Below are positions 11,508 to 23,822 of a stretch of DNA of 64,000 nt, piece after piece. A model generated the notes under the pieces. The model was not told the DNA's origin, did no database searches, and saw only the letters and a program-made list of their open reading frames with translations. A program made the translations under genes and the position numbers. The stretch's first letter is position 1. Every line of letters starts with the position of its first letter. Source of the DNA: Abelmoschus esculentus (taxonomy: Eukaryota > Streptophyta > Magnoliopsida > Malvales > Malvaceae); the NCBI GenBank assembly GCA_035048815.1, contig JAUCBN010000024.1, forward strand, positions 4,772,001 through 4,836,000. The letters are read 5' to 3'.

Positions 11508-12122
11508 AATTAATAAAAATTAAAAATTTGAAGGACTAAATATATAATTTTAAATTATTTAAAATAAAATTTTAAACAAATTGTATATATTATATTTTTT
11601 AAAATAATTTATTTAAAATATTTTTAATTTAAAAATAAAAAGTATTAAATCCAAAACCTAAAACCCTAAACTCAGCTAAAAATGCTAAACATTAAATCCT
11701 AAAATCCAAAACACTAAACTATAAACTCTAAACCCTAAAACAATAAAATCATAAAACATAAAATCTAAAATATAACCATAACCTAAGCCCTAAAATCGAA
11801 AATTTAAAACTCTAAAATGTATAAACCATAAACTTGAAACCCAAAATTAGTTTAAGATTTAGATATAGGGGTTTTGGTTATTTTAGGATTTAGATTTAGT
11901 GTTTATAGTTTAGTATTTTTAGGGGTTTTGAGATTTTATATTTTGGATTTTAAAGTTTAATGTTTAATGATTTAAGTTTCATGATTTAGAGTTTAAATTT
12001 TTTATTTTTAAAAATAATTTAAATTAATATTTTATTTAACTATTTAAAATATAAATTAATAAAAATTTATTTTAAATAATTTATAATTATACGTTAAATC
12101 CTTTAAATTTTTTAATTTATGT
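11508..12122. repeat. ~610 bp foldback with degenerate telomere-like arms
   Basis: The first ~60 bases (from 11508) and the last ~60 (to 12122) are imperfect reverse complements: an AATAAAAATTAAAAATTTGA-like block, then TAAATTATTTAAAATAAA. Inside, the left arm has many CCTAAA/CCCTAAA units (about 11650-11800) and the right arm the matching TTTAGG/TTTAGGG units (about 11850-11990). The centre is near 11830. It looks like a foldback transposable element or MITE. I could not define a convincing target-site duplication. Confidence 0.65.
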
Positions 12123-12249
12123 TACGTCGCGGAATTTTCCTTAATTAAAGATGTTCAAAATTGACTAAGCGCAGGCTACAAGGTCTACTTTATCTTCTAA
12201 AAATGGAACATCTTTACTGTCTAGTAGGACATCACGTAAACTAAAAACA

Positions 12250-12845
12250 GCTCGTTCTTACATATAAACGGCTCTTCCTCTTCGATTTACCTCTCGTCTG
12301 TACGATCCGACTCGCTGTTCTAACTCGGTCTCTCTCAATTCCACTTTCTACCCCCCATCTCAATTATCAACCTCTAGTTTTTCTCTCAACCATTTCGTTT
12401 CTTCGAAGGCTAGGGTTTACCCATCGAATCCAGAGTTGGAAGTTATTTTTCGATTCCCAGTGGAGGTTCTGTAAATTAAGCTGAAATGGAGCCCGTTTTG
12501 TGGGTTATGGAGTTTTGGGAGTGTTTCAGTGGTCGTCTGGCGGATAGGGAGTAATTAGGGTTTCGTCCTTTCTATTGAAATTTAGGGATATTTTGGACTT
12601 CTGGTGTTCATTTCCGTAGCTAGGAGTGGAAAGTTAAGAAGTTAAGTTGGGCAAGTTTGGAAATTTAGGAGGTTCTGCTGTGAGCTTGTTGAATTTGTAC
12701 TAGGAATTTGAAATTGGGCAATCTCGGTAAGTTAGGGCTACTTTGAAATTCATACGAGCATGATTTGAAGCTTCAAATAATAGGGTTGCTTGCATTTAGG
12801 CGTGGGGAATTTTAACGAAGAAGTAGGGATTGTATTGGGCGAGAA
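12250..12845 (+). promoter_or_regulatory. RAD21 promoter and long 5' leader with uORF
   Basis: A TATA-like CATATAAAC at about 12259 is followed by a pyrimidine-rich stretch (about 12280-12400), typical of a plant leader. The leader before the main ATG (12846) contains upstream ATGs. The clearest opens at 12486 and encodes 22 codons ending TAA at 12552-12554. A leader intron cannot be excluded. The uORF may reduce translation of the main frame if it is present in the mRNA. Confidence 0.4.
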
Positions 12846-15800
12846 ATGTTCTATTCACAGTTTATATTGGCGAAGAAAGGTCCATTGGGTACGATATGGA
12901 TAGCAGCTCATCTGGAGAGGAAGCTCCGGAAGAATCAGGTGGCTGATACCGATATCGGTGTATCTGTCGGTTAGTACTTTCTGATTTCATTTTGCTTGTT
13001 TAGTTTGAAACCCGGAGTTAAAGTTTAAATCTTTGGGTCCGTTTGATCTACAATTTTTGTTTCCCGGAAAATAGAAGATCTTCTAGGAAATGTTTTATTT
13101 CTTTTTCTCGGTTAACTTTTAAGGAAATTATTTTCGGTTGTTTGATAAATATTCATGAAATCATAACTTGTATGTATGTATCTATCTATGTTCATCTTTA
13201 GCTCTAGATTAACCGATTCTCAGGAAACTCACAGTTCATCATCTTCAACATTCGTAGACCACTACATCATAATTTGAACTGAATATTGAATCGAAAAAAC
13301 CTTGAACTAACATATGTCATTTAAAAGAGTTACTTTTCACTTATTTTCCTGAATCAAATACCTGACAATTAGGAAAACATTTTCCGGAAATAAAATAAAA
13401 TGTGCATCAAACAGACCTATCTCTACTAACATATTTATCCATGTCTTTTAAGGAAATAAATAACAAGTATTTATTTAAACCTTGCTTATTCAATTGGTAA
13501 AATATGCTTATTTATTTTTCCATAATTTGTAAGTTCGTATTCATTCACCAACCATTGGTATTAGTATTGGTCATACATGAAGAATTCAATGTTTATGGAG
13601 TCTTTGTAACAGTTTAATGAAATCACAACAGTCCTGATCATTAAGCGGTTATTAGTAAAAGTGTATATGAGAGTTAAAATTTATAAAGGATAATTATCAA
13701 GTACAGTGGTAGTGGAATATTTTTAACCCTTGTGGAGTTAAAAAAATCCACTGCTCGTGTACCAAAACAATTATCGAACGAGCCTGATGGCACAGCCATA
13801 CTATTAGATCCATTAGTCAATTAGTTTAAAGTGAACCCTTTAGAGATATGTGGGGTAGTGTGCATATCGGAATGTTTGCCTCTGGTGTGCTTCTGTTGCC
13901 TACTGGTTTCTGAAACAGAAATGTTCATATCCAAAGTTCCTTTTCAGTTTTCCGGATAATTTTTGAAAGCTCATAATATCCTTCTCTTCATTTTTATTCA
14001 TTTATGAGCTTATTTTCTTCAAGTCCTTGTATGCCTTTTCCTTTTCATGGCCCTGTTGGACACATATGGTCGATGAAGGGGCAGTCTGCAACTCTATTTA
14101 TTGCTTTCAAAAATTTTAATATTGTAGGAGATTTCCGTTATTAGCTGGGGAAACAGTCACACCAAACCATGTTATTGAGGATGGGAGTCTTTTGTTTTCT
14201 CTCACTGTTCCCTCACTATACTTTTATTTATTTATTGTTATATGGTTTTGACCAGATTCGATTCTGTTTCCCGATGTACCAATTGCTCTACGATTGTCAA
14301 GCCATCTTCTTCTTGGAGTGGTGAGGATATATTCTAGAAAGGTGAATTACCTTTTTGACGATTGCAGTGAAGCGTTGCTTAAGGTAAAGCAGGCTTTTCG
14401 CTGCACTGCGGTTGATTTGCCACCAGAAGAATCGACAGCACCCTATCACTCAATCACTTTGCCGGAGACTTTTGATCTTGATGACTTTGAGTTGCCTGAT
14501 AATGAGATTTTTCAGGGGTTAGTTCCTAATATTTTCATCTTAGGTTGCCTTTGGTAATATTTACCTCTTGATGCCTGTTTACTGGTTTGATAATTTGAGA
14601 TACACATAAAATATTTTCCTTAGGTGTCTATGAAAGTATTATATGTTTAGTAACATGTAGCTTTCTTGGCAGTAACTATGTTGACCATCACGTTAGCTCA
14701 AGAGAACAGATTACACTTCAAGATACCATGGATGGGGTTGTTTACTCTACGTTGCAATTTGGATTGGATGGTGAGTACTGCTTTTGAATCTGGTATGCTA
14801 GATTTAGCTACATTTGGTTAGCAAAATACTAGTAAATCTAAAATTCTTTGTTTCGAATGCTTTCAGAGCGGTTTGGTGATGGTGACACTTCTCAGATTGG
14901 TCTGCTTGAGGTAATCTATCATTTGTTCCTCCCCATCATTTGATGATTAGTTTGGAAGTAGTTTATAATCACCCATGGTGGATTCTTCAAATCACTTCTG
15001 AACTAGAGAATTAAAAGAAAATCATTTAGAATAAAGTGTATGGGTTGGTTGCAAAAATATTCGTGACAATGGGAATATGCTTTAGCAAAGATGAGGGGTA
15101 AAAGAACAAATGGTTTTGTATATTAACAGTGTTGTGTGAGTAAGTGATGCAATAATGTCATCAGAATATAGCTGAAATGTATATCCTTACCCTAAGTACA
15201 AGAAGAAATGGTTATAATCTTTTAGGAATGCGCATCAAGTGGGTCAATTTACAGAAACTATTTCATTGGTGGTTAACTTCCGGAACCCAGACCATTTAGT
15301 TTTTGAAAGATGAAAATATGCTTGAATGGATCCTTTTGTCTGCAGTACCTTTAAATTGCTGAATGGATGCTTTGATTCTTGGTCCTTCAAAGCTGATCTC
15401 TTCTGGATTGTGATATTTAGCTGGTCTTTATGAAATGAATTGTTTTTCTTTTTCTTGGTTCTATTTCCACTTATGCTAATCATCTACTGAAAATTGTTGT
15501 CCTGAATTGATCTTAAGCAGGAGCTCGTCGTAGATAGGGTTGAAGCATCTGGCCATGCTGGAGTGTCCGTGTAAGCTTCACACACAAACATTCAAACACA
15601 TATGTGCACTTCATTCTTCATCTGATCATGTTTCATATTAAATGCTTATGTATGCACTTCCTTTATCTTAGTTTTCTTTTATTCATTTTGGAAAGTGTGG
15701 TTGTTTGATTCCTCTAATGGTTTGGTTGCAAAACACAGCCAATTATTAATCAGTCATTAGTTTCACTCATTAATTTATGCAAATATTTTGATAAATTTGA

Positions 15801-18800
15801 ATTTTATTGCTTGCTTTTCTTTCATTTCAGAGTTGATCTTCAAGGTTCAGATGCACCACAAAAGCAAGACCCAAGTAATTCAGAAGCTGTGCCCATGGAT
15901 TGTAGTGGGGATCAGGTTCATTTTATATTCAACCTAACATAAATCTTAATTTCCTTTTAATTTAGTCTAATTTCTATCTTGTAGAACAATTAATGTTCTA
16001 GCTATTTATTGTCCGACTGATTTGCCTTGATAAATATGTTATGCTTGGTGTAGGAAGAAGATCATGCTGCAAATTCTGAATTTGTTGTGTACAACCAGGA
16101 TCTAAGTAGTCCTGGATTAGCAGAAGTACCAAAATTGTCTGGTGCTAATGAGGCACTGGCTGCTGGTGATCATGCAGAACCAGAACATGACAATCTTACA
16201 GAATTGCCCGATACTGCAGAAAATGCTTCTAATAAATCAAATCTTCCCAATGGAGATAACAATCCCATGGACCAGTCATTGCAAAATCAACTAAACCATG
16301 ATGTAGTTATTGTGCCTCCTGAGAGTGACTGCCATATTGGAGACATGGAGAAAGAACAAACTAAACCGAAAGGAAGTTCTCTCCCTGATACTGTTTCTGT
16401 GGAGTTCAAATCTGCGGTTGGGACTATAAGAGGGCCTGATGGATTGGATAGGGTGGAAGATATGCATAATGGTGGTATGCAAGCAATGGATAGAACTAAT
16501 AGGGAATGTGCAGAATCTCCTAGCTGTTCCAATGTCACCTTTGATTTAGACGAACCTGCTCGAAGAACATGTTCAAGTAGTACCTGTGTTCCCACATCAG
16601 ATGGCAATTTGGAGAATGAGCAAGCATCACATAAATATGAATCTGGGAATGATGTTGAAACCGCCAATAATTTGGAAGTCATCTGCCAAAGCAATATCTT
16701 CAAATCCTTCTTGTCCATTGGAATCGCCCATCAGGCCAACAGTTATTGATGATGAAGCTCAAGCTTGTCAGGAACCAAATGCCTCTGAAAATCCTAAAGA
16801 ACCTGGTATTCATGAAGAGGTCTCATCTGTTCAATTTTTTGGGAGTGATAATTTGGCTTCTGCGGAGCAAAACTCCGTGGATCTGTCCCAAATGGAAGGA
16901 GAAGTTCATGCTTCTAGAGCTTACATTGAGGTGCAAGGTTTGTTTGACAAGTCTCATGCATGTTATCTTTTTAATACTCCCTCCGTCCCATAATTTTTGT
17001 CCTTTGTTGACTTTTCATGTAGTTTTAGGAAGAAAAAGTTTTGTGTAAGAGGTGTGATGTAAAATAATTAAAATGACATTTTTATCCTTGAAAAGTTAAA
17101 TTTTGTTTTATTGGAAAACTAAAGAAAGGATATAAATGGAAATGCGACTTGTAAAAGTTGTTGATTTTTTCAATGAGACGTTTTAAGTGGGTCAATTTTA
17201 AAACACAAAAGGGACAAATTTAGTGTGACGGAGGGAGTATTATATATGAAAACATTTTTTTCTAATCATAATGTCTTGTTTAGATTGTTCTTATTAACCA
17301 CCTTTTGTGCAGGTGAAGTCTGCCAGACTCGGATGTTAGAACCTGCCTTTTGTGGTGATCAGTTGGAAAATTCAAATAGTTGTGCTATGTCTGACTTGCC
17401 TGCACCTGAAAAGTTACTTTCTGCGTCAGCTGAACCATTTGATAAACCAAGTGATTTGCTGGCTGAGTCTACCCCAGACAAAGAGGTCCTAGCAGGGAAT
17501 GATGAAATTGATGCTGGAGCCAAACTCGTTTCAGGGATAAAGTGGAGTGTAACTGAAAGTACATTAACCGTAGAGAGTATAGGTTCTGTTGCATCATTTG
17601 AAAGGCCTCAATCCAGGAGAACTGCAGAATCAGTTCCTGATGATGACGATTTGTTGTCTTCTATTTTAGGTAACTACATTTTTATCTCTAAATGAACTAT
17701 TATCTGCCTTCTATCGATTAACTATAATAACATGGATTATCAGGCTTTTCTTCATAAGAATCTCTTTATAAATGACTTTGTCATTGCTTCAGTTGGGAGA
17801 AGATCTTCAGTTTTCCAAATGAAACCGACTCCTCCATTTGAAATTGCATCATTGAAACGTGTGAGAGCTGCAACAAAACCTAGTGCCACCAAGAGAAAAG
17901 TTCTTATGGATGATACCATGGTTTTACATGGCGAGTAAGTTATTAATGTGTTCGTATTGCTCCTTAGTCCTTTCTCTATCTCACTAATTGATGTTCTGAT
18001 GGTTGCTCTTTTCTCAAATGAATTTGAACTTGCATTAGATATGATCAATTTTTGTATATTCCAATCCGCATGGTACCTTGGGAAATATTATTGAATGCTA
18101 TTTATTCTAACACTCTCTTTCTCTCTCTCTCTCTCCCCTCTGCCCCCTCCGTTTTAATTATGCATTTTTAAGTTTTGGATCTAGTAGTTACGTACTGAAA
18201 AATTTACCTTTTCTTTTTCCTATCAAGTACAATACGTCAGCATTTGGTTAGTACTGAAGACATACGTCGTATACGCAAGAAAGCACCTTGCACTCGCCCT
18301 GAAATTTCATTGATTCAGAGAGAATTCTTGGGAGATGAAATCTTCAGTGATTCTATACTTACTGGTGAGATCAAAGTGCTGAAAATTCAATATATCTTGT
18401 AAATACTATAGGTTTTATCAAAGAGAAAAGTAGTTTCTCTTCTATTCAGTTGATTGATAATTTACAGAAAAGAGTCATATTTATAGGACTTCTAGAATAC
18501 AACAAAGCCCAAGTTAACTTCTAACTCTATATTATAGGTAGACTAGATAAGACTCCAAAACTAACTCAATTACTTGATTTATTTACAATAGTTAAAATTC
18601 TATAGTATATTTCGAATGGCTTACAATCTACATATCTACATGCTTTTGTTGGGTTAATCAAATAAAAGAAAACTAGGAAGCATGGGTACGAAAATCCCAT
18701 GCCGTTTCAAGTACCCGAAACGTTTTTGGGACGGGTACAGTATGGGTACGGCTGTGGTACGTACCAGAGACGCTTCTCGACGTACGACTGGAAACGATGG

Positions 18801-21800
18801 GGGACGATTGAGATATTTTTGGGGATGTTTCGGGGATGGCATTTGATCTCCATAAACGTCCCTAAGGTTGTTTTACGGTTGAGAGACTTGTGCGCTTCAA
18901 CATAAATTCCAATGGTAGTCCCACGACAGAGTGATCAACGAAAAAATAAACTTAGAAAAAACCAAGAAGAAGGTTGAAGAAGGTGTTGAAGAAGAAAGAC
19001 TTAAACCACGTGACAAAAAAAACTATTTTCAATTCTCAATTGTATTGTGGGGCCCAATGTAATAAATATTATAGTATTCAATACTTATATAATTATGGAC
19101 AATTTTTTTTTATAAATATATTATTAAAAAATATAAAATTATTTTTATATTATTTTTTATTAGTATTTTGTTTTTATTATTATAATAATATTATTATTAA
19201 AGTTAGACTTTTATATTTGTGTCAATCTAGGAAGCACAGATACGACATTCATATGCCGTTTCAAGTACTCGAAACGTTTTAGGGACGGGGACGGCTAGGA
19301 AACGTACCGAAGGCGTCCGGCATTGATGGGGTACGGATGAAAGTGATCGGAAACGGTTGGGATATTTTCGGGGACGGCAAATGACCTTTATGAACGTCCC
19401 CGAGGTTATTTTACAACTGAGAGACTCACAAACTTTAGAATGGATTCCGAAATAATATTAACAATGGATTTACAGTGATCAACGTAACAAAATTTAAAAG
19501 AAAAACCAGATGGTAAAGAACAAAGAAGACAAAAAGGTGTAGAAGAAAGGTTAGAGAAGATAAACAGTAAAAAATGTGCTCTATTATTGTTGCGGGGCCA
19601 ACTATTTTTTTATTATTATATATAAACTTTTAATTTGCTTTTGCTATTTATTTTTAGGCATTTTGTTTTCATTATCATTATTTTTATTATTATATAAATA
19701 TTTTAATTATAAATAATTTATAATAAAAATATGATTATATTTACCTGTAACTTATATTAATATTTAAAATTTTATTATTATTTTTTTGAATATTATTATT
19801 ATTATTATTATTTTAAATAGATTATATATATTATTTAATATTTGCCGTACCCTTACCGTACCCGTACCCTGTAATTTTTAAAATTGTCATTTTTCGTCCC
19901 CGTATCTGTCCCCATATCCTTATCGCTGCAACATAGGTGTCAATTGCTTATGTATTTTTCTTTGAATATTAATTTTCTCATATATTTTTTTTATTTTTAT
20001 AAGTATAAGATAATATTTACACCTTGATAAATAAATGGTTAATTTTTAATTCATTGTCTAATGCATTTAAGTCAAATTCGAACTTGAAAAATGAGTTAAT
20101 CTTAGAGGATGTTAATAATGCTTGATTTGTGTTTTTTAATATAGTTCTAGACTTTGTTGTTTGAGATTTGACTCTTTAATATTGTAGGTGTTTATAATTT
20201 TTTTTAATTTACTATGAAGTATAAAACTTAGTGATTATTTATAATTTTTTTTTATCTATTTAATATTTTAAATTTATTTTATATGCTGTACCCTTGCTGT
20301 ACCAAGATCCTATAATTTCAGAAATTGCCGTTTTCCGTCCCCGTATCCGTATCAATGCAACTTAGAAAGAAAAGAAGTCCAACTTAACCATTTATTACTG
20401 TGGACCTAATTTAATAGTTTGGGTGTTTTGACATATGGAGCAATGAAAGAGGGAGAATAATATTGCTGTGTATAAACATTATGGATACAACTGTACTATA
20501 TATCCTGAAGGCATTGCTTAAATTTGATTTGCTTTCGTGGAAAAAAGATGTATCTTTTAGATGTTCGTTTAATCTGTGGCATCTTGCTTGTTGAGAACAA
20601 GACTGCTCTGCTACTACACGTGTTTTTCCTATTAGGTTGTACACAAATTTCTTTGGAGTATTTTCCAGTTGTGGAGTTCAGTTTTGGCATTGACGTCACT
20701 TGCAAAAAGTTTTAAAACTGTATGGACTAATTGCTATGGTTGTGCATCTGTGTTAATTTTATTGTTGCTTGAAATAATTCTTTCTCATTTAATGGATGAA
20801 TTTAATGTTCTGATTTCAAGTATGTTTGTTTCTAACAAATGGTGCACCTTTCAGGTGTGTCAAGTGACTTGGCACGTTTGCACAGTGAATCATATGATCT
20901 AAGCAGTATCAAGATTTCTGAAGGTGATGAAGAGCATGCATCAAATGAAGTAACTAAGGATTCAGGGTGCTCTATCAGACCTGAAAGTGCTGAAGAAGGT
21001 GGAATTGAAGGGAACTCTTTGCCTTTAATTCATGGCAATGATGTGCAAGCACAATCTGTTGTCACTACTTTTCAAACTGATATGCAGCAGAGTGAATACA
21101 CTGATTTGAATGCTCAACAGGATAGAAATGCTGTTGATGATGTACCTCAACTTTTGCAACATGGACCTTTAGATGGGATCACAGCGATGGAAATTGACAG
21201 AGATAATGTTGAAGCTGCTAATGCATCAAATCACACTGTTCTGAATGAGTTTGGGGTTTCATCCACTACTAGTCTTGGTACTGAGTTTTTGTTGGAAGAA
21301 AGTAAAGCCAGTACATTAGTTGATGTTGGTATAGCAGATTGCTGCGCACCCATTGAAAATGGGGCCAATTCACTTGCCACCATACAAGCTGGCGAGTCTC
21401 TGAATGATGTTCAAAATGCATATGAAACTGAAAATGATAAGATTGATGTAGTAGACGAGGTTCGAGTTGAGGGTGCATTCTTGGATCATGATGACAAGGA
21501 TCCAATCTGCAAGGATATTGAAGAATGTAAAATGGATTCTACATATTCAGAAAAAGTTGATGTGGTTCTGACAAATGCTTCTTTAGATAAGGGAGAAACC
21601 TCAACCTTTCAGGAAGTTGATGCAATCAATGAAGAAATGACCTCTCTCGTAGATAATCAAGCTGTAAGTTATTTAATACATGTTACAGCTTTGTGTTAAT
21701 CTACAAAATATACATTCTTAACTATGACAACTTATATCTGTGTAAATTCAAGTAGTGCTTAACTTTAGAGCAGAAAATCAAAGGTAATTAAGATATTGAT

Positions 21801-23096
21801 ATTAAGTTTTCTGAATATATTTTCCAAATATATTTTAATGTACTTAGTATTTAACATTTTCATATTATATAAATCATGGTTGAAGGTAATTCATTGAAAA
21901 TATTTCTATAATTGAGCAAATATTTTTTCAAATGTGTTTAAATTTAATTTGAATATTTAACTCAGTTCTATTCATTAAGCATGGTTGACATTATAAGTTC
22001 TGGTACTTGTACTTGGTCCATCCCTCAACTTTGTATTCACATTAACTTGTTCAGTTAATGTGCTATTTTTACATTTATCATGTCGCCATGCTTTTTTTGC
22101 AGTAGCCTTTCTTATTTTCTTTAAGTCGTTGGGAGCCCCCTAAATGAGTATTTGGTTTTGTGGCCGCAGGAATTTGAGGATATTGCTGTTGGAATCGATA
22201 CAGGTTTAATCTTATTGCCTTGTCTGCTTTTACGACAGGAATTTGAGCATATTGTTTGCTTACATAAATTTTTTATATTAGTAGTGGAAGTTTCAGACAT
22301 GTTTAGGATTTGGCCTCCCAAAAGATTTTCGTCAGAAAAGAAATTGTTAATCTATTAAATCACATCTTTAGTACCAACTTCCTTTTATATTTTTTCCATA
22401 CCTTCTTCCTCCCAACTTAATCAATCTTGATAGGACCACTCGATTGCTAAATATTTATTTTATCTTCCTTTCCAGAATTTCTGAATGTAGATGATGACGA
22501 GCTAGGTGAGGATGATGATAATGGCGTGCCGTGTGGTGATGAAAGCCGTCTTCTTGAAAATAGTGGATGGTCTTCTCGTACCAGGTTTGTAGGCTCTGTC
22601 GTCACTGATTTGACTGTTTTATACCTTTTTCTCATTTATTTCAACATTAATTTAGCACACCTTGTCAAAATAATTTGCTATACCTTCGTAATTGGAATAA
22701 GGCTGTCTCTCACCGAGATGTTTTCTGTTACCTTTCTTCAAGGGCTGTTGCCAAGTATCTTCAGAATTTATTTGACGATGAAGCCGTCCATGGACCTACG
22801 CCGCTCTCTATGAACAGTCTATTGGCTCGTAAAACATGTAAAGAAGCATCAAGAATGTTTTTTGAAACATTGGTACGGCTACTAAAAGCACCACACTATC
22901 ATTTCCAATAATAAACAGAATTTCTGCACGTACAGATCCTAGAGATTACTGTAAATTTATCCCCTTTCCCTTTGTTTCTTGGTGTCACAAATCTACAGGT
23001 TCTTAAGACAAAAGATTACATCCATGTAGAACAGGGGAAACCTTTGATGACATCTGCATAAAGCCTCGATCGAAGCTCTTGAAATCAGATTTCTGA
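12846..23096 (+). CDS. SYN4: Cohesin kleisin RAD21/SCC1 (SYN4-like), 15 coding exons
   Basis: This is the kleisin subunit that bridges the SMC1 and SMC3 heads and closes the cohesin ring; separase cuts it at anaphase. Exons: 12846-12969, 14256-14517, 14673-14770, 14867-14910, 15521-15570, 15831-15915, 16054-16937, 17313-17669, 17793-17934, 18228-18364, 20855-21663, 22170-22203, 22476-22584, 22743-22872, 22999-23096. All borders are GT-AG. The N-terminal Rad21/Rec8 domain (MFYSQFILAKKGPLGTIW, then LLLGVVRIYSRKVNYLFDDC) and the C-terminal winged-helix domain (AVAKYLQNLF, LLARKTCKEASRMFFETLVL) are clear. The N-terminus matches plant SYN4/RAD21.3 far better than SYN2 or SYN3. Phases agree at every junction except two places. 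Exon 7 changes frame near 16675-16690, and exon 15 lacks one base near 23043-23046, giving a stop at 23059-23061 instead of the expected one at 23094-23096. Either could be a sequencing error or real damage. Confidence 0.85.
13037..13418. mobile_element. TIR element (MITE) in RAD21 intron 1
   Basis: The ends are inverted: GGGTCCGTTTGATCTACA at 13037 and the complement of AGGTCTGTTTGATGCACA ending at about 13418, with related GGAAAAT/ATTTTCC segments just inside. This GGTCYGTTTG-type terminus occurs in non-autonomous plant DNA transposons. No clear target-site duplication, so the superfamily is uncertain. Confidence 0.5.
13419..14255 (+). other. Rest of RAD21 intron 1
   Basis: Intronic DNA ending at the acceptor ACCAG before 14256. 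No exon or repeat recognised. Confidence 0.6.
14911..15520 (+). other. RAD21 intron 4
   Basis: Starts GTAATC after exon 4 and ends AAGCAG before exon 5. Ordinary T-rich intron; no repeat recognised. Confidence 0.7.
16977..17237. mobile_element. Stowaway MITE in RAD21 intron 7
   Basis: The 261 bp element has termini CTCCCTCCGTCCCA and the inverted TGACGGAGGGAG, flanked by TA on both sides (16975-16976 and 17238-17239). These are the standard Stowaway (Tc1/mariner-type) signatures. It sits 39 bases after the donor site of intron 7. Confidence 0.92.
18112..18140. repeat. CT microsatellite in RAD21 intron 9
   Basis: A run of CT dinucleotides followed by a C-rich stretch, about 90 bases before exon 10. 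It may simply be an extended pyrimidine tract. Confidence 0.7.
18673..20365. mobile_element. Outer hAT-like non-autonomous element
   Basis: The termini CTAGGAAGCATGGGTACG and, inverted at the right end, CTAAGTTGCATTGATACG are imperfect inverted repeats. The element is flanked by a perfect 8 bp duplication AAAGAAAA (18665-18672 and 20366-20373), the hAT hallmark. The inside is rich in GGGACGG / CCGTCCCC and GTACG motifs. It is about 980 bp once the inner element (19227-19936) is removed. No transposase is present. Confidence 0.85.
19227..19936. mobile_element. Inner hAT-like element of the same family
   Basis: A 710 bp element starting CTAGGAAGCACAGATACG and ending, inverted, CTATGTTGCAGCGATAAG. 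It is flanked by a perfect 8 bp duplication GTGTCAAT (19219-19226 and 19937-19944). Its first ~220 bases align with the first part of the outer element, so one family member jumped into another. Confidence 0.88.
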
Positions 23097-23336
23097 TCCC
23101 TTTGCGTCTGCAAATGCGTGGAAAATGGCTTGTTGTTCCTATACGGATACTAATTGGTTTGGTTTTCTTTTCCTTATAGACATTAGATGTTGATTATCAC
23201 AGCGGGGAGGGATGGTTCATGGTTGTGTTTATATATGTACAATATCTAAATCTGCAAATGTATTTGTTTACAAGTTCTTTGTCTCCACTGCCATTGCTGC
23301 TATTTTGCTATTCCTACAGTTTCTGTGGCAGTGTTA

Positions 23337-23342
23337 AATAAA
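23337..23342 (+). terminator. RAD21 poly(A) signal
   Basis: AATAAA about 240 bases after the expected stop codon, followed by a T-rich region. A suitable 3' end for the transcript. Confidence 0.5.
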
Positions 23343-23814
23343 AAGTTGGTCAAACTTGTAATGGTTTAAAATACTTTTTTAATAATTTCTCTAGGAAGAT
23401 GGAAAATTTTAATACTAATAAATATTGAACCCACTACTTAGAGGAGATTAGAGTGTCAATTAAAATCATTTAACCTCTTTTATAGATGAAAATTTATATG
23501 ATAAATTATTTTCTTCGTATCATTCATGGATCAACCAATCAAAAATTTTTACGTCATTTTTTATTAAGTGAATATTAATAAAGATTTGCTTAAAAAAAAG
23601 ATAAAAAGTTAATTAAGTTCATGTATTTAATTGATTGATCTGTAAATAATATAAAAAAAATATTTATGATATCATTTCTCTTTTTAGAGATTATTGAGAG
23701 TATCGGTGAAGAATGTGATAATCAAAATAAGACTGAACAACTACGATTATTAGTCGAAAGAATATAAGAGATTAAATTGAATTATTTCTCAAATATATTG
23801 TTTGATATGTTGCG
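23343..23814. other. Intergenic, nothing recognised
   Basis: AT-rich sequence after the RAD21 3' end. No coding signal. Confidence 0.5.
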
Positions 23815-23822
23815 ACTGTTTG

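Larger units (their letters stand above)
18365..20854 (+). other. RAD21 intron 10, enlarged by nested hAT elements
   Basis: Starts GTGAGATC and ends TTTCAG. Of its ~2.5 kb, about 1.7 kb is the nested hAT pair (18673-20365). Without it the intron would be roughly 0.8 kb. Confidence 0.8.
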
